Positions 1-8,188 of a stretch of 64,000 nucleotides of DNA are shown in pieces. Each line of letters begins with the position of its first letter. The stretch's first letter is position 1. The DNA is from Flavobacterium rhamnosiphilum (GTDB lineage: Bacteria > Bacteroidota > Bacteroidia > Flavobacteriales > Flavobacteriaceae): assembly GCF_004349195.1 (NCBI RefSeq), contig NZ_SMLG01000001.1:124001-188000 (forward strand). The letters run 5' to 3'. Made by a program: the position numbers and the translations under genes. Under the pieces are notes generated by a model. The model had not been told where the DNA came from. It did not search any database and saw only the letters and a program-made list of their open reading frames with translations.

Positions 1-735
1 ATTACCATTAATCGTCCTACAAAACTAAACGCTTTGAATGTTGCAACTATTTCTGATTTGAACAAAGCTTTCAAAACATTAGGGAAAAACAATGAAATTC
101 GTGCTATTATTCTAACTGGAAGTGGTGAAAAAGCATTTGTGGCCGGAGCTGATATTTCTGAATTTGCTAATTTTTCTATTGAAGAAGGGATGCAATTAGC
201 AGCTGAAGGGCAAGAAAAATTATTTGATTTCATAGAGAATTTAAAAACACCGGTAATTGCAGCAGTCAATGGTTTTGCATTGGGCGGCGGATTAGAATTA
301 GCCATGGCGTGTCATTTCAGAGTGGCTTCGGAAAATGCAAAAATGGGATTGCCAGAAGTTTCGCTGGGCGTAATTCCGGGTTATGGAGGAACACAACGCT
401 TACCACAATTGATAGGAAAAGGACGTGCAATGGAAATGATTATGACCGCAGGAATGGTAACGGCACAAGACGCTTACAGAACTGGACTGGTGAATCACGT
501 AGTCCCTGAAGCAGAACTTTTAGATTACTGTGTGAGTGTGGCCAATAAAATAATCAAGAACTCTCCTTACGCTATTGGCAAAGCCATCAAAGCGGTAAAT
601 GCCAACTTTAAAGAAGGAAAAAACGGCTATGAAACCGAAATAAAAGCTTTTGGAAAATGCTTTGGAACCGAAGATTTTAAAGAAGGAACAACCGCTTTCT
701 TGGAGAAAAGAAAAGCAGTGTTTACTGGGAAATAA
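1..735 (+). CDS. Enoyl-CoA hydratase/crotonase family protein (5' end missing)
   Basis: The reading frame is open from the first base, so the true start lies upstream; about 244 residues are visible. Crotonase enzymes hydrate 2-enoyl-CoA to 3-hydroxyacyl-CoA in fatty-acid oxidation or related pathways. Visible family features are the oxyanion-hole segment AFVAGADISEF, the segment NGFALGGGLELAMACH with the first conserved Glu, and MGLPEVSLG followed by GYGGTQRLP with the second conserved Glu. Both acid residues expected of a true hydratase are present, so it is probably active. The exact substrate cannot be told. A strong hairpin directly follows the stop codon, so it is the last gene of its transcript. 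Confidence 0.93.
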   Translation: MTINRPTKLNALNVATISDLNKAFKTLGKNNEIRAIILTGSGEKAFVAGADISEFANFSIEEGMQLAAEGQEKLFDFIENLKTPVIAAVNGFALGGGLELAMACHFRVASENAKMGLPEVSLGVIPGYGGTQRLPQLIGKGRAMEMIMTAGMVTAQDAYRTGLVNHVVPEAELLDYCVSVANKIIKNSPYAIGKAIKAVNANFKEGKNGYETEIKAFGKCFGTEDFKEGTTAFLEKRKAVFTGK

Positions 736-739
736 TAAC

Positions 740-767
740 AAAAGAGAGCCACATTGGTTCTCTTTTT
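740..767 (+). terminator. Rho-independent terminator after the enoyl-CoA hydratase gene
   Basis: A 12-bp stem (AAAAGAGAGCCA with TGGTTCTCTTTT, one G-T pair) with a 3-nt loop is followed by T residues, 5 nt after the stop codon. Confidence 0.8.
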
Positions 768-885
768 AGTTTATAAGTGATTATCAATTTAAAATAATCT
801 TTCCTTAAAAAGGGATTGTTTGGTTTACAACACTTAATTTTACAGACCCGTTTCGGAATATAACACACCATCTAAAATTAAACTT

Positions 886-1290
886 ATGTCCTTCCAACCT
901 GTATTTGCACTTTTCTGGGAAAAGGTAAAAGAAAGCATCGAAAACCATACCTACGCTAAACTAACACTTGCCAAAACCATTGGTGATACGGAACTGAAAA
1001 ATATTTATGTGCGTCCCGTTTTACTGGAAAATGACGTTTTTAGTCTTTCGGTTACAGCGCGTTACAAAACCGAAGAAGTAGAAAGTTTCCATACGCTTGA
1101 CGAAGCTTTTATCATATTGGCTCCGTACATGAATAACCCGTTTTTAACCGCTTTGCTGTTTACAACAGAGAATGATATCACCTTTAAACTCAATAAAAAA
1201 AGAGTGGGAAGCATTATTGAGCAAGCGCCAACTTTTAAAAACGCTTCGGATGTGATTCTGGAAATGAAAGCCAAAGGGATTTCGATTTAA
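886..1290 (+). CDS. Conserved hypothetical protein, possible stand-alone methyltransferase-associated domain
   Basis: A 134-residue soluble protein with no signal peptide or membrane segment. Stretches such as YAKLTLAKTIGDTELKNIYV and LSVTARYKTEEVESFHTLDE, with the later LFTTENDITFKLNKKR, resemble from memory the N-terminal domain of class I SAM-dependent methyltransferases of Bacteroidota. No SAM-binding domain follows here: the stop is followed at once by an inverted repeat and then a gene on the other strand. It is therefore either a stand-alone domain or the remnant of a longer gene. The similarity is recalled, not computed, and the function is unknown. It is probably transcribed alone, as its neighbours are separated by a terminator on one side and are convergent on the other. 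Confidence 0.75.
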   Translation: MSFQPVFALFWEKVKESIENHTYAKLTLAKTIGDTELKNIYVRPVLLENDVFSLSVTARYKTEEVESFHTLDEAFIILAPYMNNPFLTALLFTTENDITFKLNKKRVGSIIEQAPTFKNASDVILEMKAKGISI

Positions 1291-1383
1291 GATTTTTGAT
1301 TAACGATTGCTGATTTTTGATTTAAAAATCAGCAATCGAAAAAACATCTGAAATTTAAAATCGTTAATCTGCAATCAAAAATC
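1291..1383. repeat. Compound intergenic inverted repeat between convergent genes
   Basis: The whole 93-bp gap is made of inverted repeats. The outer arms GATTTTTGATT (1291-1301) and AATCAAAAATC (1373-1383) match exactly. An inner hairpin pairs CGATTGCTGATTTTT (1304-1318) with AAAAATCAGCAATCG (1324-1338) over 15 bp without mismatch. TAACGATT near the left end recurs inverted as AATCGTTA on the right. It fills the space between the stop codons of two convergent genes and may act as a bidirectional terminator, but it is longer and more complex than one needs to be. Confidence 0.85.
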
Positions 1384-2037
1384 CTATTTCTCCCCTTCCC
1401 ATTCTGCATAAAACTGCGCCAGAAATCCTTCCATATAACGGTGTCTTTCTTGTGCAATTTGCTTTCCGGTCTCGGTATTCATCTTATCTTTCAAAAGCAA
1501 TAACTTTTCATAAAAATGATTGAGCGTTGGAGAATCGTTCTTCTTGTATTCCTCCTTGGTCATGCTGGAATTTGGAGCGATTTTAGGGTCGTAAAGCGCT
1601 CTGTTTTTGAATCCGCCATAATTGAATGTTCTGGCAATTCCAATGGCGCCAATCGCATCTAAACGGTCTGCATCCTGAACCACATCCAATTCTATTGAAG
1701 AGAATTTCTTTTCGAAATTGCCGCCTTTGTACGAGATGTTGTCAATGATATTCACCACATGCGTGATGATTTCTTCATCAACATTTTCTGATTCCAAAAA
1801 TGTTCTGGCTATTCTTGGCCCAACGGTTTCATCACCGTCATGAAACTTACTGTCGGCAATATCATGAAGCAAAGCCCCAAGTTTAACAACAGTGGTATCA
1901 CAAACTTCATTTTTTGAAATCAGAACAGAATTCTTAAACACTCTTTCGATATGGAACCAGTCGTGTCCGCCTTCGGCATTTTCTAGTTTTTCTTTTACAA
2001 AAAGAATCGTTTTGCTTATTAAATCAGGGTTTGTCAT
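1384..2037 (-). CDS. HD-domain phosphohydrolase (YedJ/YpgQ-like)
   Basis: A 217-residue soluble protein of the HD superfamily of metal-dependent phosphohydrolases. The metal-binding signature is complete: the first His in GGHDWFHIERV (about residue 25), the HD pair in LGALLHDIADSKFHDGDE (about residue 57), and the distal Asp in VVQDADRLDAIGAIGIART (about residues 120-137). This last motif, with the trailing phrase FYEKLLLLKDKMNTETG, is typical of the YedJ/YpgQ branch, members of which hydrolyse nucleotides. The substrate cannot be assigned from sequence. The gene stands alone, between a compound inverted repeat downstream and the terminator of the desaturase-plsC pair upstream. Confidence 0.88.
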   Translation of the reverse strand: MTNPDLISKTILFVKEKLENAEGGHDWFHIERVFKNSVLISKNEVCDTTVVKLGALLHDIADSKFHDGDETVGPRIARTFLESENVDEEIITHVVNIIDNISYKGGNFEKKFSSIELDVVQDADRLDAIGAIGIARTFNYGGFKNRALYDPKIAPNSSMTKEEYKKNDSPTLNHFYEKLLLLKDKMNTETGKQIAQERHRYMEGFLAQFYAEWEGEK

Positions 2038-2051
2038 TGTTTATATACTTT

Positions 2052-2099
2052 TAAAAAAAATGTTGAATTTCAAAGTTCTCCAACTTCAAAATTCAACAT
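2052..2099 (-). terminator. Rho-independent terminator of the desaturase-plsC transcript
   Basis: Arms at 2060-2077 and 2082-2099 pair over 16 of 18 positions with a 4-nt loop. Read on the minus strand the hairpin is followed by eight T residues, 29 nt after the desaturase stop codon. Confidence 0.82.
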
Positions 2100-2127
2100 C
2101 TTCATTCTTTATTTAGAATTCAAAAAT

Positions 2128-3117
2128 CTATCTTACTAAAGCTGGCTCCACCCATTTAAAGATATGCGACTCTTTTGGAATCACTAATCTTTCCGATATT
2201 TTCGCCATTCTTCCCGGTAATTTCATCAAATAATCACGAGCTTTTTCTGCTTCATCTGTCAAACCGGAAATTTTATCGATTTCCCATTTGTCTATTAGTT
2301 TTTGCATGATATCCACATAATCCGCCGCAGTGTAAACTCCAATTCGTTGTGCCGAATCAGAAAACTGTTCGAAAGCTGTGCTTATCTTTTCACCGGATTC
2401 TCTCAAGAAATGCGCAGGCATAACGATTTTTGCTTTCATCATGTATTGAAACGCAAGCATCATTTCACTTGGATCAACTTGAAAAATACGGTTTACAAAT
2501 TCGCTGTACGCATGATGATGACGCATCTCGTCACCGGCAATCATTTTGCACATTTTAGACAATTTGTTATCGCCATATTTTTTAGCCATTTGCGCCACTC
2601 TGTTGTGAGAAACATAGGTCGCTAATTCTTGAAAACTGGTATATACAAAGTTTTTGTATGGATCTCTTCCGGTTCCAATATCAAAACCGTCGTTGATAAG
2701 GTGTTGCGTCGTGATTTCTACTTCACGCATGTTCACACGACCTGATAAATACAAATATTTGTTCAATAAATCGCCATGACGATTTTCCTCTCCAGTCCAT
2801 TGTCTGATCCATTTAGACCAACCGTTTCGTTCTACATTATCAATTCCGTCTACGTCCATCAACCAGGATTCGTAGGTTGGTAAAGCTTCCTCAGTAATCG
2901 TGTCACCTACTAAAGTCACCCAGAAATCATACGGTAATTCTTTTGCAATTTCACGTAATTCTTTGACCTCATCAAAAAAAGTATCACTTTGAGAATTAGG
3001 CAAAAAATCCGTTGGTTGCCATATTTTCTCCACTGGAATTAGATACTGATCGACAAAGCTGTCTACGTTTTTTTCCAAAAACTGCATTACTTCTAATCGA
3101 ATGTTTTTTATTGACAT
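2128..3117 (-). CDS. Acyl-[acyl-carrier-protein] desaturase (ferritin-like di-iron enzyme)
   Basis: A 329-residue soluble desaturase of the plant stearoyl-ACP desaturase/DesA family, which inserts a cis double bond into an acyl chain carried on ACP using a di-iron centre and reduced ferredoxin. Both iron-binding helix motifs are visible: WTGEENRHGD (about residues 107-116) and AGDEMRHHHAY (about residues 193-203). Length and overall layout fit the family. It lies 10 nt downstream of a PlsC acyltransferase gene on the same strand, forming a two-gene lipid operon that ends in a terminator: one enzyme makes unsaturated chains, the other puts acyl chains onto lysophosphatidate. The pairing suggests a role in membrane fluidity. 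I see no sensor or regulator beside it. Confidence 0.93.
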   Translation of the reverse strand: MSIKNIRLEVMQFLEKNVDSFVDQYLIPVEKIWQPTDFLPNSQSDTFFDEVKELREIAKELPYDFWVTLVGDTITEEALPTYESWLMDVDGIDNVERNGWSKWIRQWTGEENRHGDLLNKYLYLSGRVNMREVEITTQHLINDGFDIGTGRDPYKNFVYTSFQELATYVSHNRVAQMAKKYGDNKLSKMCKMIAGDEMRHHHAYSEFVNRIFQVDPSEMMLAFQYMMKAKIVMPAHFLRESGEKISTAFEQFSDSAQRIGVYTAADYVDIMQKLIDKWEIDKISGLTDEAEKARDYLMKLPGRMAKISERLVIPKESHIFKWVEPALVR

Positions 3118-3127
3118 TATATATAAA

Positions 3128-3862
3128 TTAAATTTTTATTCCTTGAACAACTGCTGTTTCTGTTTTCTCCATTAGATCAGCAAAATCATAATCCTTAACC
3201 GCTAATGGTTTATGAACTACAAAGGTAAGGCGATTTCCTAAACCTAAAGGAAAAAACCCGTATTTAACTATTTTCCAAGAATTGTTTATGCTTACTGGAA
3301 CCACATATGCCGATGGCGCATATTTACATAAAATTTTCAAACCGCTTTGCGCAAACTCTTTTGGTTTACCAGTCTTACTACGTGTTCCTTCCGGAAAAAT
3401 GACTGCAGAACGGTTGTGTTTTTCAATATATTCTGACAATCCTTTGATGGCAGGAATGGCTTGTTTGGGATCTTTACGATCGATAAGAGCAGAGCCTCCA
3501 TGACGTAAATTAAACGATACACTTGGAATTCCTTTTCCTAATTCTTTCTTACTTACAAATTTACAATGAAATCGGCGGAAAAACCAAATCATAGCAATAA
3601 TATCGTACATACTTTGATGATTCGACACAAAAATCAGTGGAACATTTTTAGGTATGCTTTCTATGTTTTCAAATTTGTACGTTGTTCCCAAAAGGTTCGT
3701 GCATTTCAATAAGAAAAAATTCAAATAATCGACACTTTTTTTATGAGCTTGATATCCAAAAACATTGAAGCAAACCCACTGAATTGGATGAAATATAACC
3801 AATGTAAGACCGAAACATAAATAATAAATTACGGAAGTGGGATACGAAATTAGTTTTTGCAT
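3128..3862 (-). CDS. 1-acyl-sn-glycerol-3-phosphate acyltransferase (PlsC family)
   Basis: A 244-residue membrane-associated acyltransferase that converts lysophosphatidic acid to phosphatidic acid. An N-terminal hydrophobic segment (about residues 8-30) is followed by the catalytic motif SNHQSMYD (NHx4D, about residues 80-87) and the glycerophosphate-binding motif FPEGTRSK (about residues 156-163). It is the first gene of the plsC-desaturase pair. A TAnnTTTG element sits 18 nt upstream of the start. A second PlsC-family gene lies at 41510-42271, so the genome has at least two; which one is the main LPA acyltransferase cannot be decided from sequence. Confidence 0.92.
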   Translation of the reverse strand: MQKLISYPTSVIYYLCFGLTLVIFHPIQWVCFNVFGYQAHKKSVDYLNFFLLKCTNLLGTTYKFENIESIPKNVPLIFVSNHQSMYDIIAMIWFFRRFHCKFVSKKELGKGIPSVSFNLRHGGSALIDRKDPKQAIPAIKGLSEYIEKHNRSAVIFPEGTRSKTGKPKEFAQSGLKILCKYAPSAYVVPVSINNSWKIVKYGFFPLGLGNRLTFVVHKPLAVKDYDFADLMEKTETAVVQGIKI

Positions 3863-3879
3863 GCTTTAAAAATTTGCCA

Positions 3880-3887
3880 CAAAAGTA
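3880..3887 (-). promoter_or_regulatory. Predicted -7 promoter element of plsC-desaturase
   Basis: On the minus strand the sequence is TACTTTTG, an exact match to the Bacteroidota -7 consensus TAnnTTTG, 18 nt upstream of the plsC start codon. No well-placed -33 TTG is visible, so this rests on one element and on position. Confidence 0.5.
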
Positions 3888-3947
3888 AGAAATATATTTT
3901 TAGCCCGATTTAAATCGGAAACAATATACAGGCTCAACGTTTAATCG

Positions 3948-3955
3948 TAACTTTG
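3948..3955 (+). promoter_or_regulatory. Predicted -7 promoter element of rnpA
   Basis: TAACTTTG matches the consensus TAnnTTTG exactly and lies 32 nt upstream of the rnpA start, in the gap between the divergent plsC and rnpA genes. Confidence 0.55.
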
Positions 3956-3987
3956 TACATTAAAATCTATGTCTTTTTTCTATTAAA

Positions 3988-4368
3988 ATGAACTTCACTT
4001 ACCCAAAAAACGAAAAGCTAAAAAGTAAAATCACCATTGGATTATTGTTTACCGAAGGGAAATCAGTATCTAAATATCCGCTGCGATTGGTGTATAAAGC
4101 CGGTTCTTTTGGCGAAGGCGAAAAAATAAAAATGGGCGTTTCGGTTTCCAAAAAGAATTTTAAGAAAGCCGTAGACCGCAATTATTTCAAACGTGTGTTG
4201 CGCGAAACCTATCGTCTCAACAAACACCTTTTGATTGACAATCTGGATCAACCGTATTCCTTTATGTTTTTTTACCAAACCAAAGACCGATTGACGTATG
4301 CCGAAATTAATACCAAAACCATTCAATTGTTTGAGAAGTTTTTGCTTCAAATAAAAAAAGAAGAGTAG
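3988..4368 (+). CDS. rnpA: Ribonuclease P protein component
   Basis: A 126-residue basic protein, the usual size for RnpA, which binds the RNase P RNA and helps it cut the 5' leader from precursor tRNAs. The diagnostic RNR motif is clear: KKNFKKAVDRNYFKRVLRET (about residues 50-69), preceded by the YPLRLVYK strand. The start is the ATG just before FTYPKNEKLKSK. In many bacteria rnpA follows rpmH at the origin. Here no rpmH precedes it: plsC lies divergently upstream and a DUF4349 lipoprotein gene follows in the same direction after 36 nt. Confidence 0.93.
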   Translation: MNFTYPKNEKLKSKITIGLLFTEGKSVSKYPLRLVYKAGSFGEGEKIKMGVSVSKKNFKKAVDRNYFKRVLRETYRLNKHLLIDNLDQPYSFMFFYQTKDRLTYAEINTKTIQLFEKFLLQIKKEE

Positions 4369-4410
4369 CAATTCTATTTTTTGTATTTTTAGCATTAAAA
4401 TTTAATGTTT

Positions 4411-5247
4411 ATGAAATCAATAGCCTTGTTTTTTCTATTAATACTTTCTTTTTCCAGTTGTAAAAAAGCCGAGGCTGATTTAGATATGAAAGTATCGGCT
4501 ATCAAACTTCCTCCAAAAGAAGCTTCAGCTGGAAATGCTCTTTATGACAAAGCAGATTTAAATGCGTCGGCAAAGGAAGCTCCTCAAAACATTGAACCAA
4601 AAATCATCAAAGAAGGCAATCTTCGTTTTCAAACCAATGATTTAACAGCCACTTATACTCAAATACAGAATGCAGTAAAGAGTCACAATGCTACTATTCA
4701 GAATGATACTGAGGGAAAGGATTATGGGTCTGTTTTTAGAAGATTAATCATTCGTGTTCCAAGCAAAAATTTCGATTTATTTTTGAAAGACATTTCAAAA
4801 GGAGTTGCTTATTTTGACAATAAAGAAATATCATCTCAAGATGTAACCGCAGAATATATTGATATCGATGCTCGATTAAAAGCTAAAAAAGTACTGGAAA
4901 ACCGTTATCTCGAACTTCTAAAAAAAGCAAATAAAGTTTCTGAGATGTTAGAAATTGAGGCACAACTTTCCTCCATTCGCGAAGAAATCGAAGCAAAAGA
5001 AGGCCAGTTGAACTATATGCAAAACCGAGTTTCATTCAGCACCATTACCATAGAATTCTACAAATCTATCGCTGAAGAAAGTGGCGTAACAGCTTCTTAT
5101 GGAATGAAAATTTGGACTGCCATCAAATCTGGGTTCAATAGCGTTTCTAGTTTATTTATAAATTTACTGAGTATTTGGCCGTTTATCATTATCCTGTTTG
5201 CTATAGGTTACTTTATTAGAAAAAGATTTAAGACAAAAAAAATATAA
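4411..5247 (+). CDS. DUF4349 domain lipoprotein
   Basis: About 278 residues. A lipoprotein signal peptide ends in the lipobox FSSCKK (Cys near residue 17), so the protein should be lipidated. The body carries the DUF4349 layout: a strand-rich segment beginning PKIIKEGNLRFQTNDL, then VTAEYIDIDARLKAKKVLEN followed by a coiled coil (about residues 150-205, MLEIEAQLSSIREEIEAKEG), then SFSTITIEFYK. A C-terminal membrane helix (LINLLSIWPFIIILFAIGYF) is followed by a basic tail. An upstream ATG at 4405 would add two residues. It lies 4 nt before the S41 protease gene, so the two are probably cotranscribed. The family's function is not established; a role in envelope maintenance is inference. Confidence 0.85.
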   Translation: MKSIALFFLLILSFSSCKKAEADLDMKVSAIKLPPKEASAGNALYDKADLNASAKEAPQNIEPKIIKEGNLRFQTNDLTATYTQIQNAVKSHNATIQNDTEGKDYGSVFRRLIIRVPSKNFDLFLKDISKGVAYFDNKEISSQDVTAEYIDIDARLKAKKVLENRYLELLKKANKVSEMLEIEAQLSSIREEIEAKEGQLNYMQNRVSFSTITIEFYKSIAEESGVTASYGMKIWTAIKSGFNSVSSLFINLLSIWPFIIILFAIGYFIRKRFKTKKI

Positions 5248-5251
5248 AACA

Positions 5252-6889
5252 ATGTATTCTTTCTTCAAAAAAAAATTCATACTTCCCGTTGTCGCTTCGG
5301 CATTTCTGTTTATTGGTGCTAGTTTCAAAGACGATTTTTTTGAAATTGCCAAGCAAATCGAGATATTCACTACCCTTTTCAAGGAATTGAACCGGAATTA
5401 TGTCGATGAAACGAATCCCGGGGAATTAATGGATAAAGCCATCAAAGGGATGCTAGCCAATTTAGACCCTTACACCGTTTATTTCAACGAACAGGATGTG
5501 GTGCGATTCAAGATAAACAACACTGGAGAATATACCGGAATAGGCGCTTTATTGACTCGGAAAGAAGATAAATTAATAGTCAAGGAAGCGTATAAGAACT
5601 TCCCTGCGGATAAAGCGGGTCTTAAAGCGGGTGATGAAATTACTCAAATAGGCGATGTATTATTATCTGATTTCAAAGAAGATGCTTCACAGCTTTTTAA
5701 AGGTGCGAAAAACACTAAAATCGACATCAAATACATCCGACAAGGGAAAATGAACACTACTCAAATTGTCCTTGACGAAGTCGAAATTAAATCGGTTCCC
5801 TTTTTTGCAAAAATAGACGACAAAACCGGATATATTGTGTTATCTCATTTTAACAAAAAAGCGTCCTTCGAAACCAAAGAAGCATTGGAACAATTAAAAA
5901 AAGACGGTGCCGAACGAATTATATTGGATTTAAGAGATAATCCGGGCGGACTTTTGAATGAAGCGGTGAATATCTGTAATCTCTTTGTTCCAAAAAATGA
6001 AATCATTGTTACTACAAAATCAAAAATAGAAAAACACAACAGTACCTATAAAACGAGTAAAGATCCTGTAGACACTGAAATTCCTTTGATTATTATTGTG
6101 AATGGCAGAAGTGCTTCGGCATCAGAAATTGTGGCTGGCGCCTTGCAGGATTTAGATCGCGCTGTGGTGGTAGGAAGCCGTAGTTTTGGAAAAGGATTGG
6201 TGCAAAGACCAGTGGATTTAACCTATGGAACGCAACTAAAAGTAACCATTTCGCGCTATTACACGCCATCAGGAAGATGCATTCAGGCCTTGGATTATGC
6301 TCATAAAGACACAAACGGCAAAGCTATAAAGACTGATGAGAAAAATTACAATGCTTTTAAAACCCGAAAAGGAAGAACAGTTTATGATGGCGGTGGTATT
6401 CAGCCCGATGTGGAACTGGAAGAAGCAAAATCAAGTCCAATAACGGATGCTTTGATAAGAAATGATGGGATTTTCAATTACGTAACCAGTTATTATTATA
6501 AAAACCCCGATTTAGGAAATCGTATTCCTGCCGTTACTGATGCTGATTTCTTGGATTTCAAACAGTTTTTAAAAGTACAGAAATTCTCCTTTGATACTGA
6601 AACGGAACTCGCTTTGAAGAACACTTTGGCTGTAGCCAAAAAAGAAAAAATAGAGGAATCCATCCTTGTAGAATACCAACAACTGCTTACTGCGCTTCAG
6701 AAAAGTGAGAATGCTTTATTGGATAAAAACCAAAAAGAAATTAAAAATCTGATTTTGGATGAAATCATTAAACGCTATCAATATCAAGAAGGATTGTATC
6801 AATATTACATAAAAAACAACTCCGAAATTAAGAAAGCCATAAGTATTTTGAACAATAATTCCGAGTATAAGACTATTTTAAAAATATGA
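5252..6889 (+). CDS. S41 family C-terminal processing peptidase (CtpA/Prc-like)
   Basis: A 545-residue periplasmic serine protease. It has an N-terminal signal/anchor (residues 1-25), a PDZ domain at about residues 85-165 (GEYTGIGALLTRKED to KYIRQGK), and the S41 catalytic core. The nucleophile lies in the motif SASASEIVAG near residue 288 and the general-base Lys in SFGKGLVQ near residue 312, so the Ser-Lys dyad is intact. Strand motifs DLRDNPGG and YYTPSGRCIQ are typical of the family. Such proteases trim C termini of envelope proteins or murein hydrolases. The stop overlaps the start of the following OmpA-like gene by 4 nt (ATGA), which suggests translational coupling. Confidence 0.94.
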   Translation: MYSFFKKKFILPVVASAFLFIGASFKDDFFEIAKQIEIFTTLFKELNRNYVDETNPGELMDKAIKGMLANLDPYTVYFNEQDVVRFKINNTGEYTGIGALLTRKEDKLIVKEAYKNFPADKAGLKAGDEITQIGDVLLSDFKEDASQLFKGAKNTKIDIKYIRQGKMNTTQIVLDEVEIKSVPFFAKIDDKTGYIVLSHFNKKASFETKEALEQLKKDGAERIILDLRDNPGGLLNEAVNICNLFVPKNEIIVTTKSKIEKHNSTYKTSKDPVDTEIPLIIIVNGRSASASEIVAGALQDLDRAVVVGSRSFGKGLVQRPVDLTYGTQLKVTISRYYTPSGRCIQALDYAHKDTNGKAIKTDEKNYNAFKTRKGRTVYDGGGIQPDVELEEAKSSPITDALIRNDGIFNYVTSYYYKNPDLGNRIPAVTDADFLDFKQFLKVQKFSFDTETELALKNTLAVAKKEKIEESILVEYQQLLTALQKSENALLDKNQKEIKNLILDEIIKRYQYQEGLYQYYIKNNSEIKKAISILNNNSEYKTILKI

Positions 6890-7695
6890 TGAAAAACTTA
6901 TTTAGTCTACTATTCCTGTTGTTTTTTGGTTATCTATCTGCTCAGAGTAAAACTGTAGAGACTGTATATTTTGAATTTGACAAATACAATCTTTATAATA
7001 ACCAAGTACAAATTATAGTCGATTTTATAAAAAGAGTAGATACTACAAAAGTCGAATCCATACAGATTTATGGGTATTGTGACGATAGAGGCGATAATGA
7101 TTACAATTATAAATTATCGGATAACAGAGTAAAAACGGTTCAAGATATCTTGACTTCTAATGGTTTTAATAAAAATAAAATTGTTATTATCGAAGGAAAA
7201 GGTCGGGTGATTTTAACCAATGATCCATTTGAGAATTTAAACGAAACCCGTTCCAAAAACAGACGTGTTGACTTATTTCTTGTTAAGAAAAATAGTTTTG
7301 GAAAAGGAATTTACAACTCTTTTCAGGACAATCATAAAGTTGGTGATCGAGTCTACTTAGATAATATTCTATTTCCTTTGGGAAGCAGCAAATTAACTGA
7401 ACAATCCAAACTGGAATTAGACAAAATTTCAAAAATTATACAAAAACAAAAAAACGTACAATTCGAGATTAAAGGACACGTATGTTGCACTCCAAGCTAT
7501 TACGATGACGCTATCGATAAAGACAGTCACGAAAGGAAACTTTCTTTGAATCGGGCCAAAAGTGTATACAAATACCTAATATCCAAAGGCATAAACAGCC
7601 TTAGAATGAAATACATAGGAAGTGGAAACAAATTCCCTACGGGTCTGGGAGAAGCGCTAGACCGAAGAGTCGAATTTCTTATTGTGAAAACTTAA
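6886..7695 (+). CDS. Exported protein with two OmpA-like peptidoglycan-binding domains
   Basis: A 269-residue secreted protein: signal peptide (MMKNLFSLLFLLFFGYLSAQ) followed directly by two OmpA C-terminal-like domains in tandem. Domain 1 (about residues 25-132) runs from VYFEFDKYNLYNNQ to NETRSKNRRVDLFLV. Domain 2 (about residues 155-268) runs from NILFPLGSSKLTEQ to EALDRRVEFLIVKT. Each has the hallmark helix with Arg (RSKNRRVD, LDRRVE) that helps bind diaminopimelate in peptidoglycan. There is no barrel domain. It overlaps the upstream S41 protease by 4 nt, so the pair may form an envelope module in which the OmpA-like protein tethers or feeds the protease; that functional link is inference. 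Confidence 0.88.
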   Translation: MMKNLFSLLFLLFFGYLSAQSKTVETVYFEFDKYNLYNNQVQIIVDFIKRVDTTKVESIQIYGYCDDRGDNDYNYKLSDNRVKTVQDILTSNGFNKNKIVIIEGKGRVILTNDPFENLNETRSKNRRVDLFLVKKNSFGKGIYNSFQDNHKVGDRVYLDNILFPLGSSKLTEQSKLELDKISKIIQKQKNVQFEIKGHVCCTPSYYDDAIDKDSHERKLSLNRAKSVYKYLISKGINSLRMKYIGSGNKFPTGLGEALDRRVEFLIVKT

Positions 7696-8139
7696 TTACT
7701 CTCTTTTCATCTCAATATGCGGAATATCATCTTCCAGATACATGTCGCTGGTTTGCACAAATCCGTGGTTTTCGTAGAATTTTTTTAGATACAACTGTGC
7801 TCCAATAGTGATTTTGCTTTCGCCAAAATGATGAGCGATTCCGGCAATCGATTCTCGCATTAAGTCATGTCCCCATTTTCTGTCGCGATAATTAGCATCA
7901 ACAGTTACCCTTCCTATAGAAGCATTATCAAAACTGATTCCGGGTTTGAATAATCTGGAATGAGCGACAATTTTACCTTCAAATTCGCCTATAAGATGTA
8001 ACGCTACTTTATCTTTCCCGTCAAGATCAAGATAAACGCAATTTTGCTCCACGACAAAGATCTCACTTCTTAATTGCAACAAATCGTATAGTTCGTGAAC
8101 CGTTAGTGCGTCAAACGCCTTAATTTTCCATTGTAACAT
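7696..8139 (-). CDS. GNAT family N-acetyltransferase, ElaA-like
   Basis: A 147-residue GNAT protein, the usual ElaA length. Family motifs are LRSEIFVVEQNCVYLDLDGK near the N terminus and the acetyl-CoA binding segment IGRVTVDANYRDRKWGHDLM (about residues 75-94), followed by QLYLKKFYENHGF. The P-loop reads YRDRKWGHDL, where the family usually has R-G-x-G; the first Gly is replaced, which is tolerated in related ElaA proteins. The substrate is unknown. Its stop codon abuts that of the convergent OmpA-like gene with no base between them. Confidence 0.88.
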   Translation of the reverse strand: MLQWKIKAFDALTVHELYDLLQLRSEIFVVEQNCVYLDLDGKDKVALHLIGEFEGKIVAHSRLFKPGISFDNASIGRVTVDANYRDRKWGHDLMRESIAGIAHHFGESKITIGAQLYLKKFYENHGFVQTSDMYLEDDIPHIEMKRE

Positions 8140-8188
8140 CGTGCCTTTTTTATGTTTTTTGTATCGTACAAATAAAAGAAAATAAAGA

